The notes: generated by a model from the sequence alone, not told the origin. A DNA stretch of 64,000 bases from Pararhizobium sp. IMCC3301 (GCF_030758315.1 NZ_CP132336.1:4431001-4495000), one strand, 5' to 3'. Shown: positions 49,539 to 59,179, numbered from the stretch's first letter. Program-made: numbers and translations.

Positions 49539-51899
49539 ATGACTGCAAATCATCTGAAGACCGTGGAACAGCGCCTTTTGTGGCTGTCACACTGGCTGAT
49601 TCACAATGCCAATCACATTCGACCCAAGACTGATGGCATCAAGATCGGTGGGCACCAGGCATCGTCGGCGTCAATGGTGTCGATCATGACCGCATTGTAT
49701 TACACCGTGCTCCAGCCCGCGGACCGGGTGGCAGTCAAACCACATGCATCGCCAGTCTTTCACGCCATGCAATACCTGATGGGCAACCAAACCCGCGAGA
49801 AGTTGGAAAACTTTCGCGGATATGGAGGGGCGCAGAGCTATCCAAGCCGCACCAAGGATGTCGATGACGTGGATTTCTCAACCGGTTCGGTCGGGCTCGG
49901 TGTTGCGATCACTTCCTTTGCGTCGATTGTCCAGGATTACATCAAGGCAAAGAGCTGGGGACAGGATCAGAAACTGGGCCGGATGGTCGCCCTGGTTGGA
50001 GATGCAGAACTGGACGAGGGCAATATCTATGAAGCCCTGCAAGAGGGGTGGAAGAACGAGCTGCGTAATTGCTGGTGGATCATTGACTACAACCGGCAGT
50101 CCCTCGATGGGGTGGTGCGTGAGGGGTTGTTCAAGCGGATCGAGCAGATTTTTGAAGCCTTCGGCTGGGATGTGGTGCGCCTGAAATACGGCACCTTGCA
50201 GCGAGCCGCCTTCGCCCGGGCGGGCGGCGAGAAGCTGCGCGATTGGATCGACAACTGTCCCAACCAGCTTTACTCGGCGCTGACTTTCATGGGCGGGGCG
50301 GTGTGGCGTGAACGCCTGATGGATGCTCTGGGAGATCAGGGCGATGTAACCGCGTTACTGGAATCCTATAGCGACGACGAGTTGGCTGAACTAATGGAAA
50401 ACCTCGGCGGAAACTGCGTCGAGACCCTGGCTGAAACCTTTGCCGGCATCGACCATGATCGCCCGGTGTGTTTCCTCGCCTATACGATCAAAGGGTGGGG
50501 AACCCCGATTGCCGGGCACAAGGATAACCATGGCGGTTTGATGAACAAGACCCAGATGGCGGCTTGGCAGAAACATATGGGTGTTGCCGAGGGCGACGAA
50601 TGGGAAAAATTTGCGACGGTGGAAGACCCGGCCGCTCTTCGGGCTTTTCTCGACTCGGTGCCGTTTTTTGCAAAGGGGCGGCGGCGCTATGCCGATGATA
50701 TCATTGACGTGCCTGCAATCGAACTGAGTTTGGAACGGGAGATCTCGACGCAAACGGGTTTTGGCAAAATACTCGATGAACTGTCCAGGGGGACCAGCAA
50801 GCTTGCCGAGCGGATTGTAACCACATCACCGGACGTGACCGGAACAACAAACCTCGGAGCATGGGTAAACCGGCGTAAACTGTTCTCTCGGTGGCATCAG
50901 GAAGATACGTTTAAAAAAGAAAACATTCCTTCGACCGCAAAATGGGAGTTTGATCCCGAAGGTCAGCATATCGAACTTGGCATTGCCGAGATGAACCTGT
51001 TCCTGCTTCTGGGCGCGGCGGGGCTTTCGCATTCGCTGTTTGGCAAACGGCTGATCCCCATTGGCACGATCTATGATCCGTTTGTCGCGCGTGGCCTCGA
51101 TGCACTGAATTATGCCTGCTATCAGGATGCGCGTTTCATGATTGTCGGCACGCCCTCAGGGGTGACGCTAGCCCCGGAAGGAGGCGCACATCAGTCGGTC
51201 GGTTCGCCTCTGATCGGCATGTCGCAGGATGGTCTGGCTTCGTTTGAACCCGCTTTTGTCGATGAACTGGCAGTGATCATGGAGTGGGCCTTTGCCTACA
51301 TGCAAAAAGACGGCGAAGGCGACCCGGACGAGCGCACCTGGCTGCGCGACGAAACCGGCGGTTCAGTCTATCTGCGCCTGACCACAAACCCGATCGAACA
51401 GCCAGGTAAACGCGTCGATGATGACTTTGTGCGAGGCTCGATCGACGGCGCCTATTGGTTGCGCAAACCCGGTCCCAACTGCGATGTGGTGATTGCCTAT
51501 CAGGGTGCGGTGGCACCCGAGGCGATCAAGGCTGCGGGCATGATCGGCGAGGGTAGACGTGATGTCGGCGTTCTTGCGGTCACCTCTGCTGATCGACTGA
51601 ATGCCGGCTGGACCGCAGCCCAACGTGCCCGTTCGCGTGGCAATAAAGCGGCGGTTGCGCATGTGGAGCGCCTGTTGGGCGATTTGCCACGACACTGCCG
51701 GATCATCTCAGTTATTGACGGCCATCCCGCCACATTGTCCTGGCTGGGCAGCGTCGCCGGCCATCAGTCGATCCCGCTGGGTGTGGAGCATTTCGGGCAA
51801 ACCGGCACGATAGGCGACCTTTATCGCCACCATGGCATCGACGCGCAAAGCATCGTTGAAAAGGTCAACGGGCTGACATTCGGCCGCAATGTCGAATGA
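49539..51899 (+). CDS. Homodimeric-type 2-oxoacid (pyruvate-like) dehydrogenase E1, MdeB-like
   Basis: A 786-residue thiamine-diphosphate enzyme of the AceE type, about 100 residues shorter than typical AceE (about 887). N-terminal features are GGHQASSASMVSIMTALYY and the ThDP motif LVGDAELDEGNIYEALQEGW through DYNRQSLDG. The transketolase-like pyrimidine domain includes QHIELGIAEMNLFLLLGAAG, and a C-terminal domain follows. Pseudomonas MdeB, a homologue acting on 2-oxobutyrate, is likewise next to an Lrp-type regulator (MdeR), so a 2-oxoacid from amino-acid breakdown is a plausible substrate. No E2 or E3 genes lie nearby. Confidence 0.85.
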   Translation: MTANHLKTVEQRLLWLSHWLIHNANHIRPKTDGIKIGGHQASSASMVSIMTALYYTVLQPADRVAVKPHASPVFHAMQYLMGNQTREKLENFRGYGGAQSYPSRTKDVDDVDFSTGSVGLGVAITSFASIVQDYIKAKSWGQDQKLGRMVALVGDAELDEGNIYEALQEGWKNELRNCWWIIDYNRQSLDGVVREGLFKRIEQIFEAFGWDVVRLKYGTLQRAAFARAGGEKLRDWIDNCPNQLYSALTFMGGAVWRERLMDALGDQGDVTALLESYSDDELAELMENLGGNCVETLAETFAGIDHDRPVCFLAYTIKGWGTPIAGHKDNHGGLMNKTQMAAWQKHMGVAEGDEWEKFATVEDPAALRAFLDSVPFFAKGRRRYADDIIDVPAIELSLEREISTQTGFGKILDELSRGTSKLAERIVTTSPDVTGTTNLGAWVNRRKLFSRWHQEDTFKKENIPSTAKWEFDPEGQHIELGIAEMNLFLLLGAAGLSHSLFGKRLIPIGTIYDPFVARGLDALNYACYQDARFMIVGTPSGVTLAPEGGAHQSVGSPLIGMSQDGLASFEPAFVDELAVIMEWAFAYMQKDGEGDPDERTWLRDETGGSVYLRLTTNPIEQPGKRVDDDFVRGSIDGAYWLRKPGPNCDVVIAYQGAVAPEAIKAAGMIGEGRRDVGVLAVTSADRLNAGWTAAQRARSRGNKAAVAHVERLLGDLPRHCRIISVIDGHPATLSWLGSVAGHQSIPLGVEHFGQTGTIGDLYRHHGIDAQSIVEKVNGLTFGRNVE

Positions 51900-51917
51900 G
51901 GTGCCGGACAAGAATAG

Positions 51918-51960
51918 GTTGACAACAATGGGTTGACAACAATGGGTTGACCCCGTTGTC
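51918..51960. repeat. 14-bp tandem repeat and hairpin between convergent genes
   Basis: GTTGACAACAATGG is repeated exactly at 51918-51931 and 51932-51945, followed by a partial third copy. The last part, GACAAC (51935-51940) with GTTGTC (51955-51960) and an inner GGG/CCC pair, can fold into a hairpin. It may be a bidirectional terminator for the E1 gene and the HAD gene; no T-run is present. Confidence 0.5.
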
Positions 51961-52043
51961 GGTGCCAGACGTTTGCGAGCGGTCTGGAGCAACCTTTGTG
52001 TGTGTGTTTGTTGCTTCGATCCGGTTTTCCGCGATCCCTGACT

Positions 52044-52742
52044 TCAATCGGTATTCGGCATTTTCCACCGTGTTCTCATCTTCTCGAACGTGATCTCGTT
52101 CAGGTGCTCCACCACATCATGAGCCCCATGTTCCAGTAGTAAATCGCGGTGTTCTGCCCGAATGTCCTCAAGATGTGCTCCGCCGACAAAACCCAACGCG
52201 CGCATTCCGGCAGACTTTGCGGCCTGGATTCCATAGGGTGAATCTTCAAGCACAAGACATCTGTGAGGCGGCACACCAATGGTTTTCGCCGCGTGCAAAA
52301 ACAGGTCGGGAGCCGGCTTGCCATGGGTGACTTGTTCTGCGCTGAACACATGAGAAAACCGCGCGCCAAGGCCCATTGCACCCAGAGCGAAGCCAATTCG
52401 CTCCAAACTGCCGCTGGATGCAATGCAATAGGGCAGGCCGCGAGCTTCGGCCCGATCAAGCAGGGCGACGAGTCCAGGCAGAGGCCTGAGTTCTTTGCGG
52501 AACCGGTCGAATAGAATTGCATTCCAGTGTACGTCGAATCCATCCCAGTCGGCACCAGAATATTCCGCCTGCATGTCCTTTTTGATCTGCTTCATCGCCT
52601 TGCCAAGATAGCGGCGGCGCACTTCGTCCAACGGCAAATCGTTGCCATAGGCGCGCAAGGCGCTTTGCAAGGTCGACAAGGAGATGCTCTCGCTGTCCGC
52701 AATGACACCGTCAAAATCAAAAATCAGTAGGTCGGGGAACAT
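52044..52742 (-). CDS. HAD-superfamily phosphatase/phosphoglucomutase-like hydrolase
   Basis: A 232-residue HAD subfamily I protein: motif I is FDFDGVIADSE with the nucleophile and acid aspartates, motif II is IASSGS, motif III includes HGKPAPDLF, and motif IV is CLVLEDSPYGIQAA. A helical cap lies at residues 15-85. Such enzymes remove phosphate from or isomerise sugar phosphates. It is downstream of the ABC ATPase gene on the same strand (42 bases) and so belongs to the polyol cluster; similar HAD genes accompany sorbitol/mannitol operons in Rhodobacter and rhizobia. Confidence 0.9.
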   Translation of the reverse strand: MFPDLLIFDFDGVIADSESISLSTLQSALRAYGNDLPLDEVRRRYLGKAMKQIKKDMQAEYSGADWDGFDVHWNAILFDRFRKELRPLPGLVALLDRAEARGLPYCIASSGSLERIGFALGAMGLGARFSHVFSAEQVTHGKPAPDLFLHAAKTIGVPPHRCLVLEDSPYGIQAAKSAGMRALGFVGGAHLEDIRAEHRDLLLEHGAHDVVEHLNEITFEKMRTRWKMPNTD

Positions 52743-52784
52743 GTGGTTTTCAAATGGTCTGGGAATCCTGAATCTCCGCGCCTC

Positions 52785-53801
52785 CTAGCGCAGGGCACGT
52801 CCGTCGCGATCGAACTGGTGCAAACGATGCGCCGGTATGCCAAGACCGACCTGATCACCCACTGCAGTTTCGTCATCGCCATCAAGGCGCGCGACGAGGG
52901 TCAAACCTTCGGAAACACCAAGATACAACAGGTTCTCGCCGCCCAGTTGCTCTTTGACCTTTACAACGGCGTCGACATTTCCCTGGCCCTTTTCCAGAAC
53001 CTCAAAGTGCTCTGGGCGGCAACCCACAAAATGGGTTTCTGCCCGCAAATCCAGGCCCCGCAGGCCTGAAGCATCAAACACATTCATCGCCGGGGAGCCG
53101 ATGAATTCAGCCACGAATTTGCTGTTTGGTTTGTGGTAGATCTCCATAGGGGAGCCGACCTGTTCCACACGCCCGGCATTTAGCACGACGATTTTGTCCG
53201 CCATGGTCATCGCCTCGACCTGATCATGGGTGACGTAAATCATGGTGGCATCAAGCTGCTTGTGCAGCGCTTCAAGTTCAACCCGCATTTGCACACGCAG
53301 CTTGGCATCCAGATTCGACAGCGGCTCATCAAACAAAAAAACCTTGGGGTTTTTCACGATAGAGCGGCCAATGGCGACGCGCTGGCGCTGGCCACCGGAA
53401 AGCTGACCCGGCTTGCGATCGAGGTAGTCGTCCAATTGCAGAATACGCGCGGCCTCATTGATGCGCTGGGTGCGTTCGGCTGGATCGACGCCATTGACCT
53501 TCATGCCAAATTCCATGTTCTGGCGCACGCTCATATGTGGATAAAGCGCGTAGGACTGGAACACCATGGACACATCGCGGTCCGCCGGTTCTGCATGGGA
53601 GACGTCTTTGCCGCCGATGGTCACGGTGCCATCGTCTATCGCCTCCAACCCGGCGAGTGTGCGCAAGAGCGTGGATTTACCACAGCCTGAAGGCCCGACA
53701 AAAACCACGAATTCGCCATCGGCGACCTCAAGGTCCACATCAAACAGCGCCTGCGTATTGCCATAGAATTTATTGATTTTTCTGATTTCGACCGTTGCCA
53801 C
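52785..53801 (-). CDS. ABC transporter ATP-binding protein, sugar/polyol type (MalK/UgpC/SmoK family)
   Basis: A 338-residue ATPase with Walker A GPSGCGKSTLL, Q-loop, signature LSGGQRQRVAIGRSI, Walker B VFLFDEPLSNLD, and a C-terminal OB-fold regulatory domain (FIGSPAMNVF onward) as in MalK-type proteins. The start is GTG at 53801 after GGGGAGGAC. It is divergent from the binding protein gene and forms a two-gene leftward unit with the HAD hydrolase. It energises the two permeases encoded at 55356-57044. Confidence 0.95.
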   Translation of the reverse strand: MATVEIRKINKFYGNTQALFDVDLEVADGEFVVFVGPSGCGKSTLLRTLAGLEAIDDGTVTIGGKDVSHAEPADRDVSMVFQSYALYPHMSVRQNMEFGMKVNGVDPAERTQRINEAARILQLDDYLDRKPGQLSGGQRQRVAIGRSIVKNPKVFLFDEPLSNLDAKLRVQMRVELEALHKQLDATMIYVTHDQVEAMTMADKIVVLNAGRVEQVGSPMEIYHKPNSKFVAEFIGSPAMNVFDASGLRGLDLRAETHFVGCRPEHFEVLEKGQGNVDAVVKVKEQLGGENLLYLGVSEGLTLVARLDGDDETAVGDQVGLGIPAHRLHQFDRDGRALR

Positions 53802-53862
53802 TTTCGTCCTCCCCTGACCTCGTGATTTGCCGCCGTGTCGCTAATCTTTCCAAAACTTTGCA

Positions 53863-53925
53863 TTGACAACGGTGCAATATTTACATTTGTATGCACAGTG
53901 ACACAAATGAATGTCAAATATTTAC
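53863..53925 (+). promoter_or_regulatory. Divergent promoter region with inverted and direct repeats
   Basis: TTGACA (53863-53868) is a consensus -35 element, with TTGTAT (53887-53892) as a possible -10 at 18 bases. CATTTGT (53884-53890) and ACAAATG (53903-53909) form a perfect 7-bp dyad overlapping it, and AATATTTAC occurs at 53876-53884 and again at 53917-53925, 41 bases apart. A regulator bound here would block the binding-protein gene; the SorC-type protein at 57122 is the candidate. Confidence 0.5.
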
Positions 53926-53939
53926 TGGGAGAAATCAAA

Positions 53940-55283
53940 ATGAGACTGAGAAAACTTCTTTGCTCCGCTGCTATGGCGAGCGTCATGGCGACTGGAGCGT
54001 CAGCTGCCAGTCATAGTGAGTGGAGCCTGGCCAAAGCGGCCGAGCCATATGCGGGGACGACGGTGGACGTGGTTTTCCTGCTGCGGCCGGGCTACGAAGC
54101 AATCGAAGCCATGCTGCCCGCTTTTGAGGCGGAAACCGGCATCAAGGTCAACGTCATCAAGCACCCTTACGAAAATGCGCTGGGTGAACAGGTCCGTGAC
54201 TTCGTGTCCGGCGGTGATTTGGATGTGGCATTGATAGATCTCGTCTGGATCGGCAATTTCGCTGAGAACGACTGGATTCTGCCGATCGACAAATTCACCT
54301 CCAACCCGGACCTTGTCGATCCCGATCTGGACATTGACGACTTCTTTCCATTGGTCCTGAACGCGTTTGGCGGCTGGAATGGCACGATTTATGGCCTGCC
54401 GGTCGACAATTATTCCGGCCTGCTGTTCTACAACAAATGCATGCTGGAAGCGGCCGGTTTTGATGGCCCGCCCGAGACATGGTCCGATTTGAAGGATGTT
54501 TATGGTCCGGCGCTGACCAAGGACGGCAAATACGCATTCGCTCTGCAGTCCAAACGTAATGAAACGCAGTCGGCGGACAGCTTTGCCCGCGTCATCTGGC
54601 CTTTTGGCGGCTCTTTTCTGGATGCAGATTTCAAGTCCAATCTGAACTCTGCGGAATCACAGGCAGGTCTCAAGTTCCGCCAGGACCTGATGCAGTATAT
54701 GCCCGATGGGATCGTGGCCTATGACCACGCTGAAGTCGTCAACGGTTTCGCTCAGGGCGATGTGGCCATGATCACCGAGTGGTCGGCTTTCTATTCCGGC
54801 GTGATGTCGCCGGAAACCTCCAAAGTGGCCGATTGCGTTGAAATCGCACCAGAGCCAAAAGGGCCAGCAGGGCGCAAACCAGCGCTTGGCGGGTTCTCCA
54901 TGTCCGTTGCTGCACAAGCTGACGAGAAGGAGCAGGCAGCAGCCTGGTTGTTCATCCAGTGGGCAACGTCCAAAGCAAATGCAGGTGAATACCTTGAGCG
55001 CGGCGGTGTACCGGCGCGTCAGTCCGCTTATGCGGACCCTGCGCTGGCAGAGACCTACAAGTTCGTCCCTGCGCTGGTTGAAAGCTGGCAGGACGGTGTG
55101 CCTGAATTCCGTCCGCGGTTCGCGGAGTGGCCTGAAATCACCGAGATCGTGCAGGAGTGGGGCACGAAAATAATGCTCGGCGACGTCACGACGGAAGAAG
55201 GCGCAACCGAAATTGGTACCCGTATGGAAGCCGTTCTGGATGCTGCCGGCTACTATTCCGGTGACAAGCCTTTGGCACAATAA
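53940..55283 (+). CDS. ABC transporter sugar/polyol-binding protein
   Basis: A 447-residue extracellular solute-binding protein, family 1. The signal peptide (MRLRKLLCSAAMASVMATGA) is cleaved near GASAAS. Motifs typical of the family include EAIEAMLPAFEAETGIKVNV, DVALIDLVWIGNFAENDWIL and NGTIYGLPVDNYSGLLFYN. GGGAGAA precedes ATG 53940. It captures the polyol or sugar for the permeases; cluster content (ribitol and xylitol dehydrogenases) points to a pentitol or hexitol. Confidence 0.92.
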   Translation: MRLRKLLCSAAMASVMATGASAASHSEWSLAKAAEPYAGTTVDVVFLLRPGYEAIEAMLPAFEAETGIKVNVIKHPYENALGEQVRDFVSGGDLDVALIDLVWIGNFAENDWILPIDKFTSNPDLVDPDLDIDDFFPLVLNAFGGWNGTIYGLPVDNYSGLLFYNKCMLEAAGFDGPPETWSDLKDVYGPALTKDGKYAFALQSKRNETQSADSFARVIWPFGGSFLDADFKSNLNSAESQAGLKFRQDLMQYMPDGIVAYDHAEVVNGFAQGDVAMITEWSAFYSGVMSPETSKVADCVEIAPEPKGPAGRKPALGGFSMSVAAQADEKEQAAAWLFIQWATSKANAGEYLERGGVPARQSAYADPALAETYKFVPALVESWQDGVPEFRPRFAEWPEITEIVQEWGTKIMLGDVTTEEGATEIGTRMEAVLDAAGYYSGDKPLAQ

Positions 55284-55306
55284 CACCTGAAACACCTGAA
55301 ACACCT

Positions 55307-55331
55307 GGGGCGGCGCAGCGCGTGCCGCCCC
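55307..55331 (+). terminator. Intercistronic hairpin after the ABC binding-protein gene
   Basis: GGGGCGGC (55307-55314) and GCCGCCCC (55324-55331) are perfect reverse complements around a 9-base loop, followed by CTCATTT. Just before it AACACCTGA is repeated in tandem (55282-55307). The position between binding protein and permease is where stabilising or attenuating hairpins commonly occur. Confidence 0.6.
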
Positions 55332-55355
55332 TCATTTGAATGCCGGGAGGGCACT

Positions 55356-56222
55356 ATGCGCGGACAGGTTTCCAGACGCACGATTTTTGCTTTTATAGCT
55401 CCGGCTGTGTTTGGTCTGGCGATCGTCGGGATCGCGCCGTTGCTCTACGCGGCCTGGACCTCGCTTCATTTCTTCAATCTGACAAAGTTGAAGCGCCTCG
55501 AATTCATTGGCCTCGAGAACTATGGGACCGTTCTGACGGATGAAGTTTTCTGGCAGGCAATGGGGCGCACGTTTTTCTTGCTCGGCACCGCCTTGCCCTT
55601 GCAATTGGCGCTTGGCCTCGGGATTGCACTGGTCTTGCACAAGCCGGGGCTGACGATCCTCAAGACGTTGGCGCGCCTCGGACTGGTGCTGCCGATGGCC
55701 ACCACCTATGCGGTTGTGGGCTTGCTCGGGCAGGTCATGTTCAACCAGAAATTCGGCGTCGTGAACCAGCTTCTGGGCGGCGCCAACATCAACTGGATTG
55801 GTGATCCGACCAATGCTTTTGCGATGATCATTTTCTGGGATGTCTGGCAGTGGACACCTTTCGTGGCGCTGGTGCTTCTGGCAGGGCTGACAATGGTCCC
55901 GGGCGAAGTCGAGGAGGCCGCCCGGTTGGAGACCAAAAGCTGGTGGGTGGTGCTGCGCTATGTGCAGTTGCCTTTCCTGCTGCCCGGTCTGGTGGCGGTG
56001 CTGATCCTGCGCACGGCGGATACGCTGAAACTGTTCGACATGGTGTTCACATTGACACGCGGCGGGCCGGGGGCGGCAACTGAGTTCATATCGCTCATGA
56101 TCCAGCGCGTGGGTTTTCGTGGTTTCGACCAGGGATTGGCCTCGGCGCAGGCGATTATCCTGCTGATCATCACCATCGTTCTGGCGCAAATCTACATTCG
56201 CGTCTTCTACAAGGAGGTCTGA
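55356..56222 (+). CDS. ABC transporter permease, sugar/polyol type (first)
   Basis: A 288-residue inner-membrane permease with six predicted spans and the EAA loop EVEEAARLETKSWWVVLRYV, which contacts the ATPase. GGGAGG precedes ATG 55356. It pairs with the following permease (3 bases apart), like MalF/SmoF with MalG/SmoG. Confidence 0.94.
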   Translation: MRGQVSRRTIFAFIAPAVFGLAIVGIAPLLYAAWTSLHFFNLTKLKRLEFIGLENYGTVLTDEVFWQAMGRTFFLLGTALPLQLALGLGIALVLHKPGLTILKTLARLGLVLPMATTYAVVGLLGQVMFNQKFGVVNQLLGGANINWIGDPTNAFAMIIFWDVWQWTPFVALVLLAGLTMVPGEVEEAARLETKSWWVVLRYVQLPFLLPGLVAVLILRTADTLKLFDMVFTLTRGGPGAATEFISLMIQRVGFRGFDQGLASAQAIILLIITIVLAQIYIRVFYKEV

Positions 56223-56225
56223 GAC

Positions 56226-57044
56226 ATGAACACCTCCCGGTCGATCCTGTGGCAGATTATCCTGTTGTTGATCATCATTTCGATCTGCGTGTTTCCATTC
56301 TACTGGATGGTCACGACGTCATTGAAAACGCAGATCGTGGCGCTTGAATCGCCTCCCGTCTGGATATTCGAGCCAACGCTCAACAACTACCGCGAAGCCT
56401 TGTTCGAGGACGGCGTATTGCGCACGCTGATCAACTCGCTGGTGATTGCCATATCGACAACGACACTGGCGCTGATCCTGGGCGTGCCTGCTGCATTTGC
56501 TTTGGCGCGGTTTGAATTTCGCGGCAAGAAAGACCTGTGGTTCTGGTTCATCACCAACCGTATGGTGTCGCCCATCGTGCTGGCGCTGCCGTTCTTCCTG
56601 ATCGCGCGCAATCTTGGGATGTTGGACAAGCACATCACGCTGATCCTGATCTACCTGACCTTCAACCTGCCGATTGTCATCTGGATTGTGACGGACCAGT
56701 TTCGGGGCATTCCCTATGATCTGGACGAAGCGGCACGTCTTGAAGGGGCCTCTCAATTCACCATCATGCGCAAGATCTGCCTGCCTTTGGCAATGCCGGG
56801 CGTGGCAGTCTCGGCAATCTTTTCCTTTATTTTCTCATGGAACGAGCTGATGTTCGGTCTGATCCTGACCCGGTCGGAAGCCAAGACCGCCCCGGCTATG
56901 GCTGTGTCCTTCATGGAGGGTTACAATCTGCCCTACGGCAAGATCATGGCGACCTCAACGCTGATTGTTATTCCAGTCCTGATCTTTGCGCTGATCGCGT
57001 CCAAGCAGCTCGTGCGTGGCTTGACCATGGGGGCAGTGAAGTGA
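56226..57044 (+). CDS. ABC transporter permease, sugar/polyol type (second)
   Basis: A 272-residue permease of the MalG type with six spans and the EAA loop YDLDEAARLEGASQFTIMRK. The N-terminal segment FPFYWMVTTSLKT is typical. It follows the first permease directly and precedes the SorC regulator by 77 bases. Confidence 0.95.
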   Translation: MNTSRSILWQIILLLIIISICVFPFYWMVTTSLKTQIVALESPPVWIFEPTLNNYREALFEDGVLRTLINSLVIAISTTTLALILGVPAAFALARFEFRGKKDLWFWFITNRMVSPIVLALPFFLIARNLGMLDKHITLILIYLTFNLPIVIWIVTDQFRGIPYDLDEAARLEGASQFTIMRKICLPLAMPGVAVSAIFSFIFSWNELMFGLILTRSEAKTAPAMAVSFMEGYNLPYGKIMATSTLIVIPVLIFALIASKQLVRGLTMGAVK

Positions 57045-57121
57045 CACTTTGCCTGCCCAGCAGGCTTGGAGCAGCTCATTCGTCGTTGCGCGATACTCTG
57101 TGTGTTTTATAGAGAGGTTTC

Positions 57122-58111
57122 ATGGCGCGACGCATCAAGATTGACCAGATCGACGAGGAAGAGCAATTGCTGGTCCGTCTGGCTTGGGCGTGCGAAGTCG
57201 AAGGGTTGACACAGGCTGAAGCCGCCAAACGCTTTGGTATCACGCGGCTGCGTGTCAACAAGGGTCTGGCCGAGGCGCGGCAGCGTGGCATCCTGCGGGT
57301 CAGTGTCGATTCAATCTATGCCGCCGCCGCTGATCTGGAATGGCAGCTTGAGCGCCAATACGGCCTGTCGCGCAGCATCGTGGTACCAACTCCGGAGAAT
57401 CCCGCCTCGGTTACGCCGCTGGTGAGCGCGGCGCTTGGCAGCTATCTTGGCAAAGTCCTGTCGCAGCCGGACCTGCGGACCTTCGGGATGTCCTGGGGCA
57501 ACACGCTCAATCTGGCGACACGATTCATGCAGCCCATCGACAGGCCGGATCTGGAGATCGTATCCATCATGGGCGGGGTGACGCGTGGCTCCGATGTAAA
57601 CGGCTACGAGATCACCACAAGGCTGGCGGACCTGTGCAATGCGGAGCACAGCTTTTTCACGGCACCGCTGTTTGCCGGTAGCGCGGAAAGCCAGGCCGTT
57701 TTCATGGAGCAGGACGTAATCAAAGAGATGCTGGACAAAGTGCGTTCCTGCGGCGCGGTCGCACTTGCGACGGGCGATCTGTCCAGTTCGCTGCTGGTAC
57801 GCGATGCCCTGCCGCGCGATATTGATTCCCGCGAGTTGATCGCCAAAGGCGGTGTCGGAGACATCATTGGTCATGTCCTTGACGCCAGAGGCGGGCTTCT
57901 CGACCACGTCGTGAACCAACGGGTCATCGGTGTTTCGCTGGAAGATCTGCATAATATACCCAATGTAATCCTGGCTGCAGGGGGTCTGCACAAGGTGCCT
58001 GTGATCCGCGCTGCGCTGCGACGTTGTTTTGTCAACTCGCTGGTCACTGACGAGCACACCGCCCGCGCGTTGCTGCAAGGGGAAGACGTGCCTGCACTGG
58101 CAGGCGCATAA
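57122..58111 (+). CDS. SorC-family transcriptional regulator
   Basis: A 329-residue regulator with an N-terminal sigma-70-region-4-like helix-turn-helix (LVRLAWACEVEGLTQAEAAK, GITRLRVNKGLAEARQRGIL) and a C-terminal sugar-binding domain (SWGNTLNLATRF, VSIMGGVTRGSD, GGVGDIIGHVLDARGG, AAGGLHKVPVIRAALR). The family responds to phosphorylated sugars or free polyols. GAGAGG precedes the ATG. It sits between the transport and enzyme genes and probably controls the cluster through the repeats at 53863-53925. Confidence 0.93.
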   Translation: MARRIKIDQIDEEEQLLVRLAWACEVEGLTQAEAAKRFGITRLRVNKGLAEARQRGILRVSVDSIYAAAADLEWQLERQYGLSRSIVVPTPENPASVTPLVSAALGSYLGKVLSQPDLRTFGMSWGNTLNLATRFMQPIDRPDLEIVSIMGGVTRGSDVNGYEITTRLADLCNAEHSFFTAPLFAGSAESQAVFMEQDVIKEMLDKVRSCGAVALATGDLSSSLLVRDALPRDIDSRELIAKGGVGDIIGHVLDARGGLLDHVVNQRVIGVSLEDLHNIPNVILAAGGLHKVPVIRAALRRCFVNSLVTDEHTARALLQGEDVPALAGA

Positions 58112-58135
58112 GGGATGAAGGAAGAGGGGGAAAAC

Positions 58136-59179
58136 ATGTCGATTGCTTTGGTTCTCGAAGAAAAAAACAGGCTGTCGTTGCGGGAGATTGACCTGCCGCA
58201 CAAGCTTGAACCGGGAGATGTGCGTATCGCGATCAATACGGTCGGGGTTTGCGGCAGTGACGTGCATTATTACACCCACGGCAAGATCGGGCCCTTCGTC
58301 GTCAAAGCGCCCATGGTTCTGGGGCATGAGGCCTCGGGTGTGGTGACGCAGTTGGGCGAGCATGTGAGCCATCTGGCTGTCGGCGACCGCGTTTGCATGG
58401 AGCCCGGCATACCCAACATGGCGTCCAAGGCAAGCAAACTGGGTGCGTATAATGTCGATCCGGATGTCAGGTTCTGGGCGACCCCTCCGGTGCATGGCTG
58501 TCTGACACCCGAGGTCATCCATCCCGCGGCTTTCACCTACAAACTGCCCGATCACGTCAGCTTTGCCGAAGGCGCGATGGTCGAACCCTTCGCCATCGGC
58601 ATGCAGGCAGCAGCGCGCGCGCGTATCAAACCCGGCGATGTGGCGCTGGTCACAGGTGCCGGCCCCATTGGGATCATGGTAGCGCTGGCCGCCCTGGCCG
58701 GGGGCTGCTCCAAGGTCTATATCTCTGATCTTGTAGACGAAAAATTGGGCATTGCCGCGCAGTACGACAACATCCACCCGATCAATGTGACAAAATCCTC
58801 TGTTGCCGATGTGATTGGCAGCGGCACCGGGGGCTGGGGCGCGGATGTGGTCTTTGAATGCGCGGGCGCCGCTGCGTCGGTGCAAACAGCACTTGAAGCT
58901 GTGTCTCCGGCAGGATGCGTGGTCTGGGTTGGCATGCCGGTTGAACGGGTGCCCATGGACATCGTCCTGGCGCAGTCCAAGGAAATCCGGATGGAGACGG
59001 TGTTTCGCTATGCCAACATGTATGACCGCGCGATTGAGCTGCTGGCTTCGGGCAAAGTCGACCTCAAGCCGCTGGTCTCGGAGACATTCGCTTTTGCCGA
59101 CAGCATTGCCGCTTTTGATCGCGCGGTAGAGGCACGACCGACGGATGTGAAAATCCAGATCAGACTGCAGGGCAGCTAA
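58136..59179 (+). CDS. Zinc-dependent polyol dehydrogenase (xylitol/sorbitol dehydrogenase type)
   Basis: A 347-residue medium-chain dehydrogenase. Catalytic zinc ligands are the cysteine in [11 protein letters not shown] and the His/Glu pair in LGHEASG, with a further glutamate in [11 protein letters not shown]. The cofactor motif is [10 protein letters not shown] and the acidic ISDLVDEK suggests NAD use. The sorbitol/xylitol dehydrogenase signature [16 protein letters not shown] is nearly complete, whereas the four-cysteine structural zinc loop is missing. GAGGGGG precedes ATG 58136. It would oxidise xylitol to xylulose or sorbitol to fructose. Confidence 0.88.
   Translation: MSIALVLEEKNRLSLREIDLPHKLEPGDVRIAINTVGVCGSDVHYYTHGKIGPFVVKAPMVLGHEASGVVTQLGEHVSHLAVGDRVCMEPGIPNMASKASKLGAYNVDPDVRFWATPPVHGCLTPEVIHPAAFTYKLPDHVSFAEGAMVEPFAIGMQAAARARIKPGDVALVTGAGPIGIMVALAALAGGCSKVYISDLVDEKLGIAAQYDNIHPINVTKSSVADVIGSGTGGWGADVVFECAGAAASVQTALEAVSPAGCVVWVGMPVERVPMDIVLAQSKEIRMETVFRYANMYDRAIELLASGKVDLKPLVSETFAFADSIAAFDRAVEARPTDVKIQIRLQGS

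Noticed and set aside
57311-58885. 524-residue minus-strand frame opposite the SorC and dehydrogenase genes
   Set aside because: Both plus-strand proteins carry full motifs; the antisense product is rich in His/Arg/Gln, typical of a GC-rich shadow frame.
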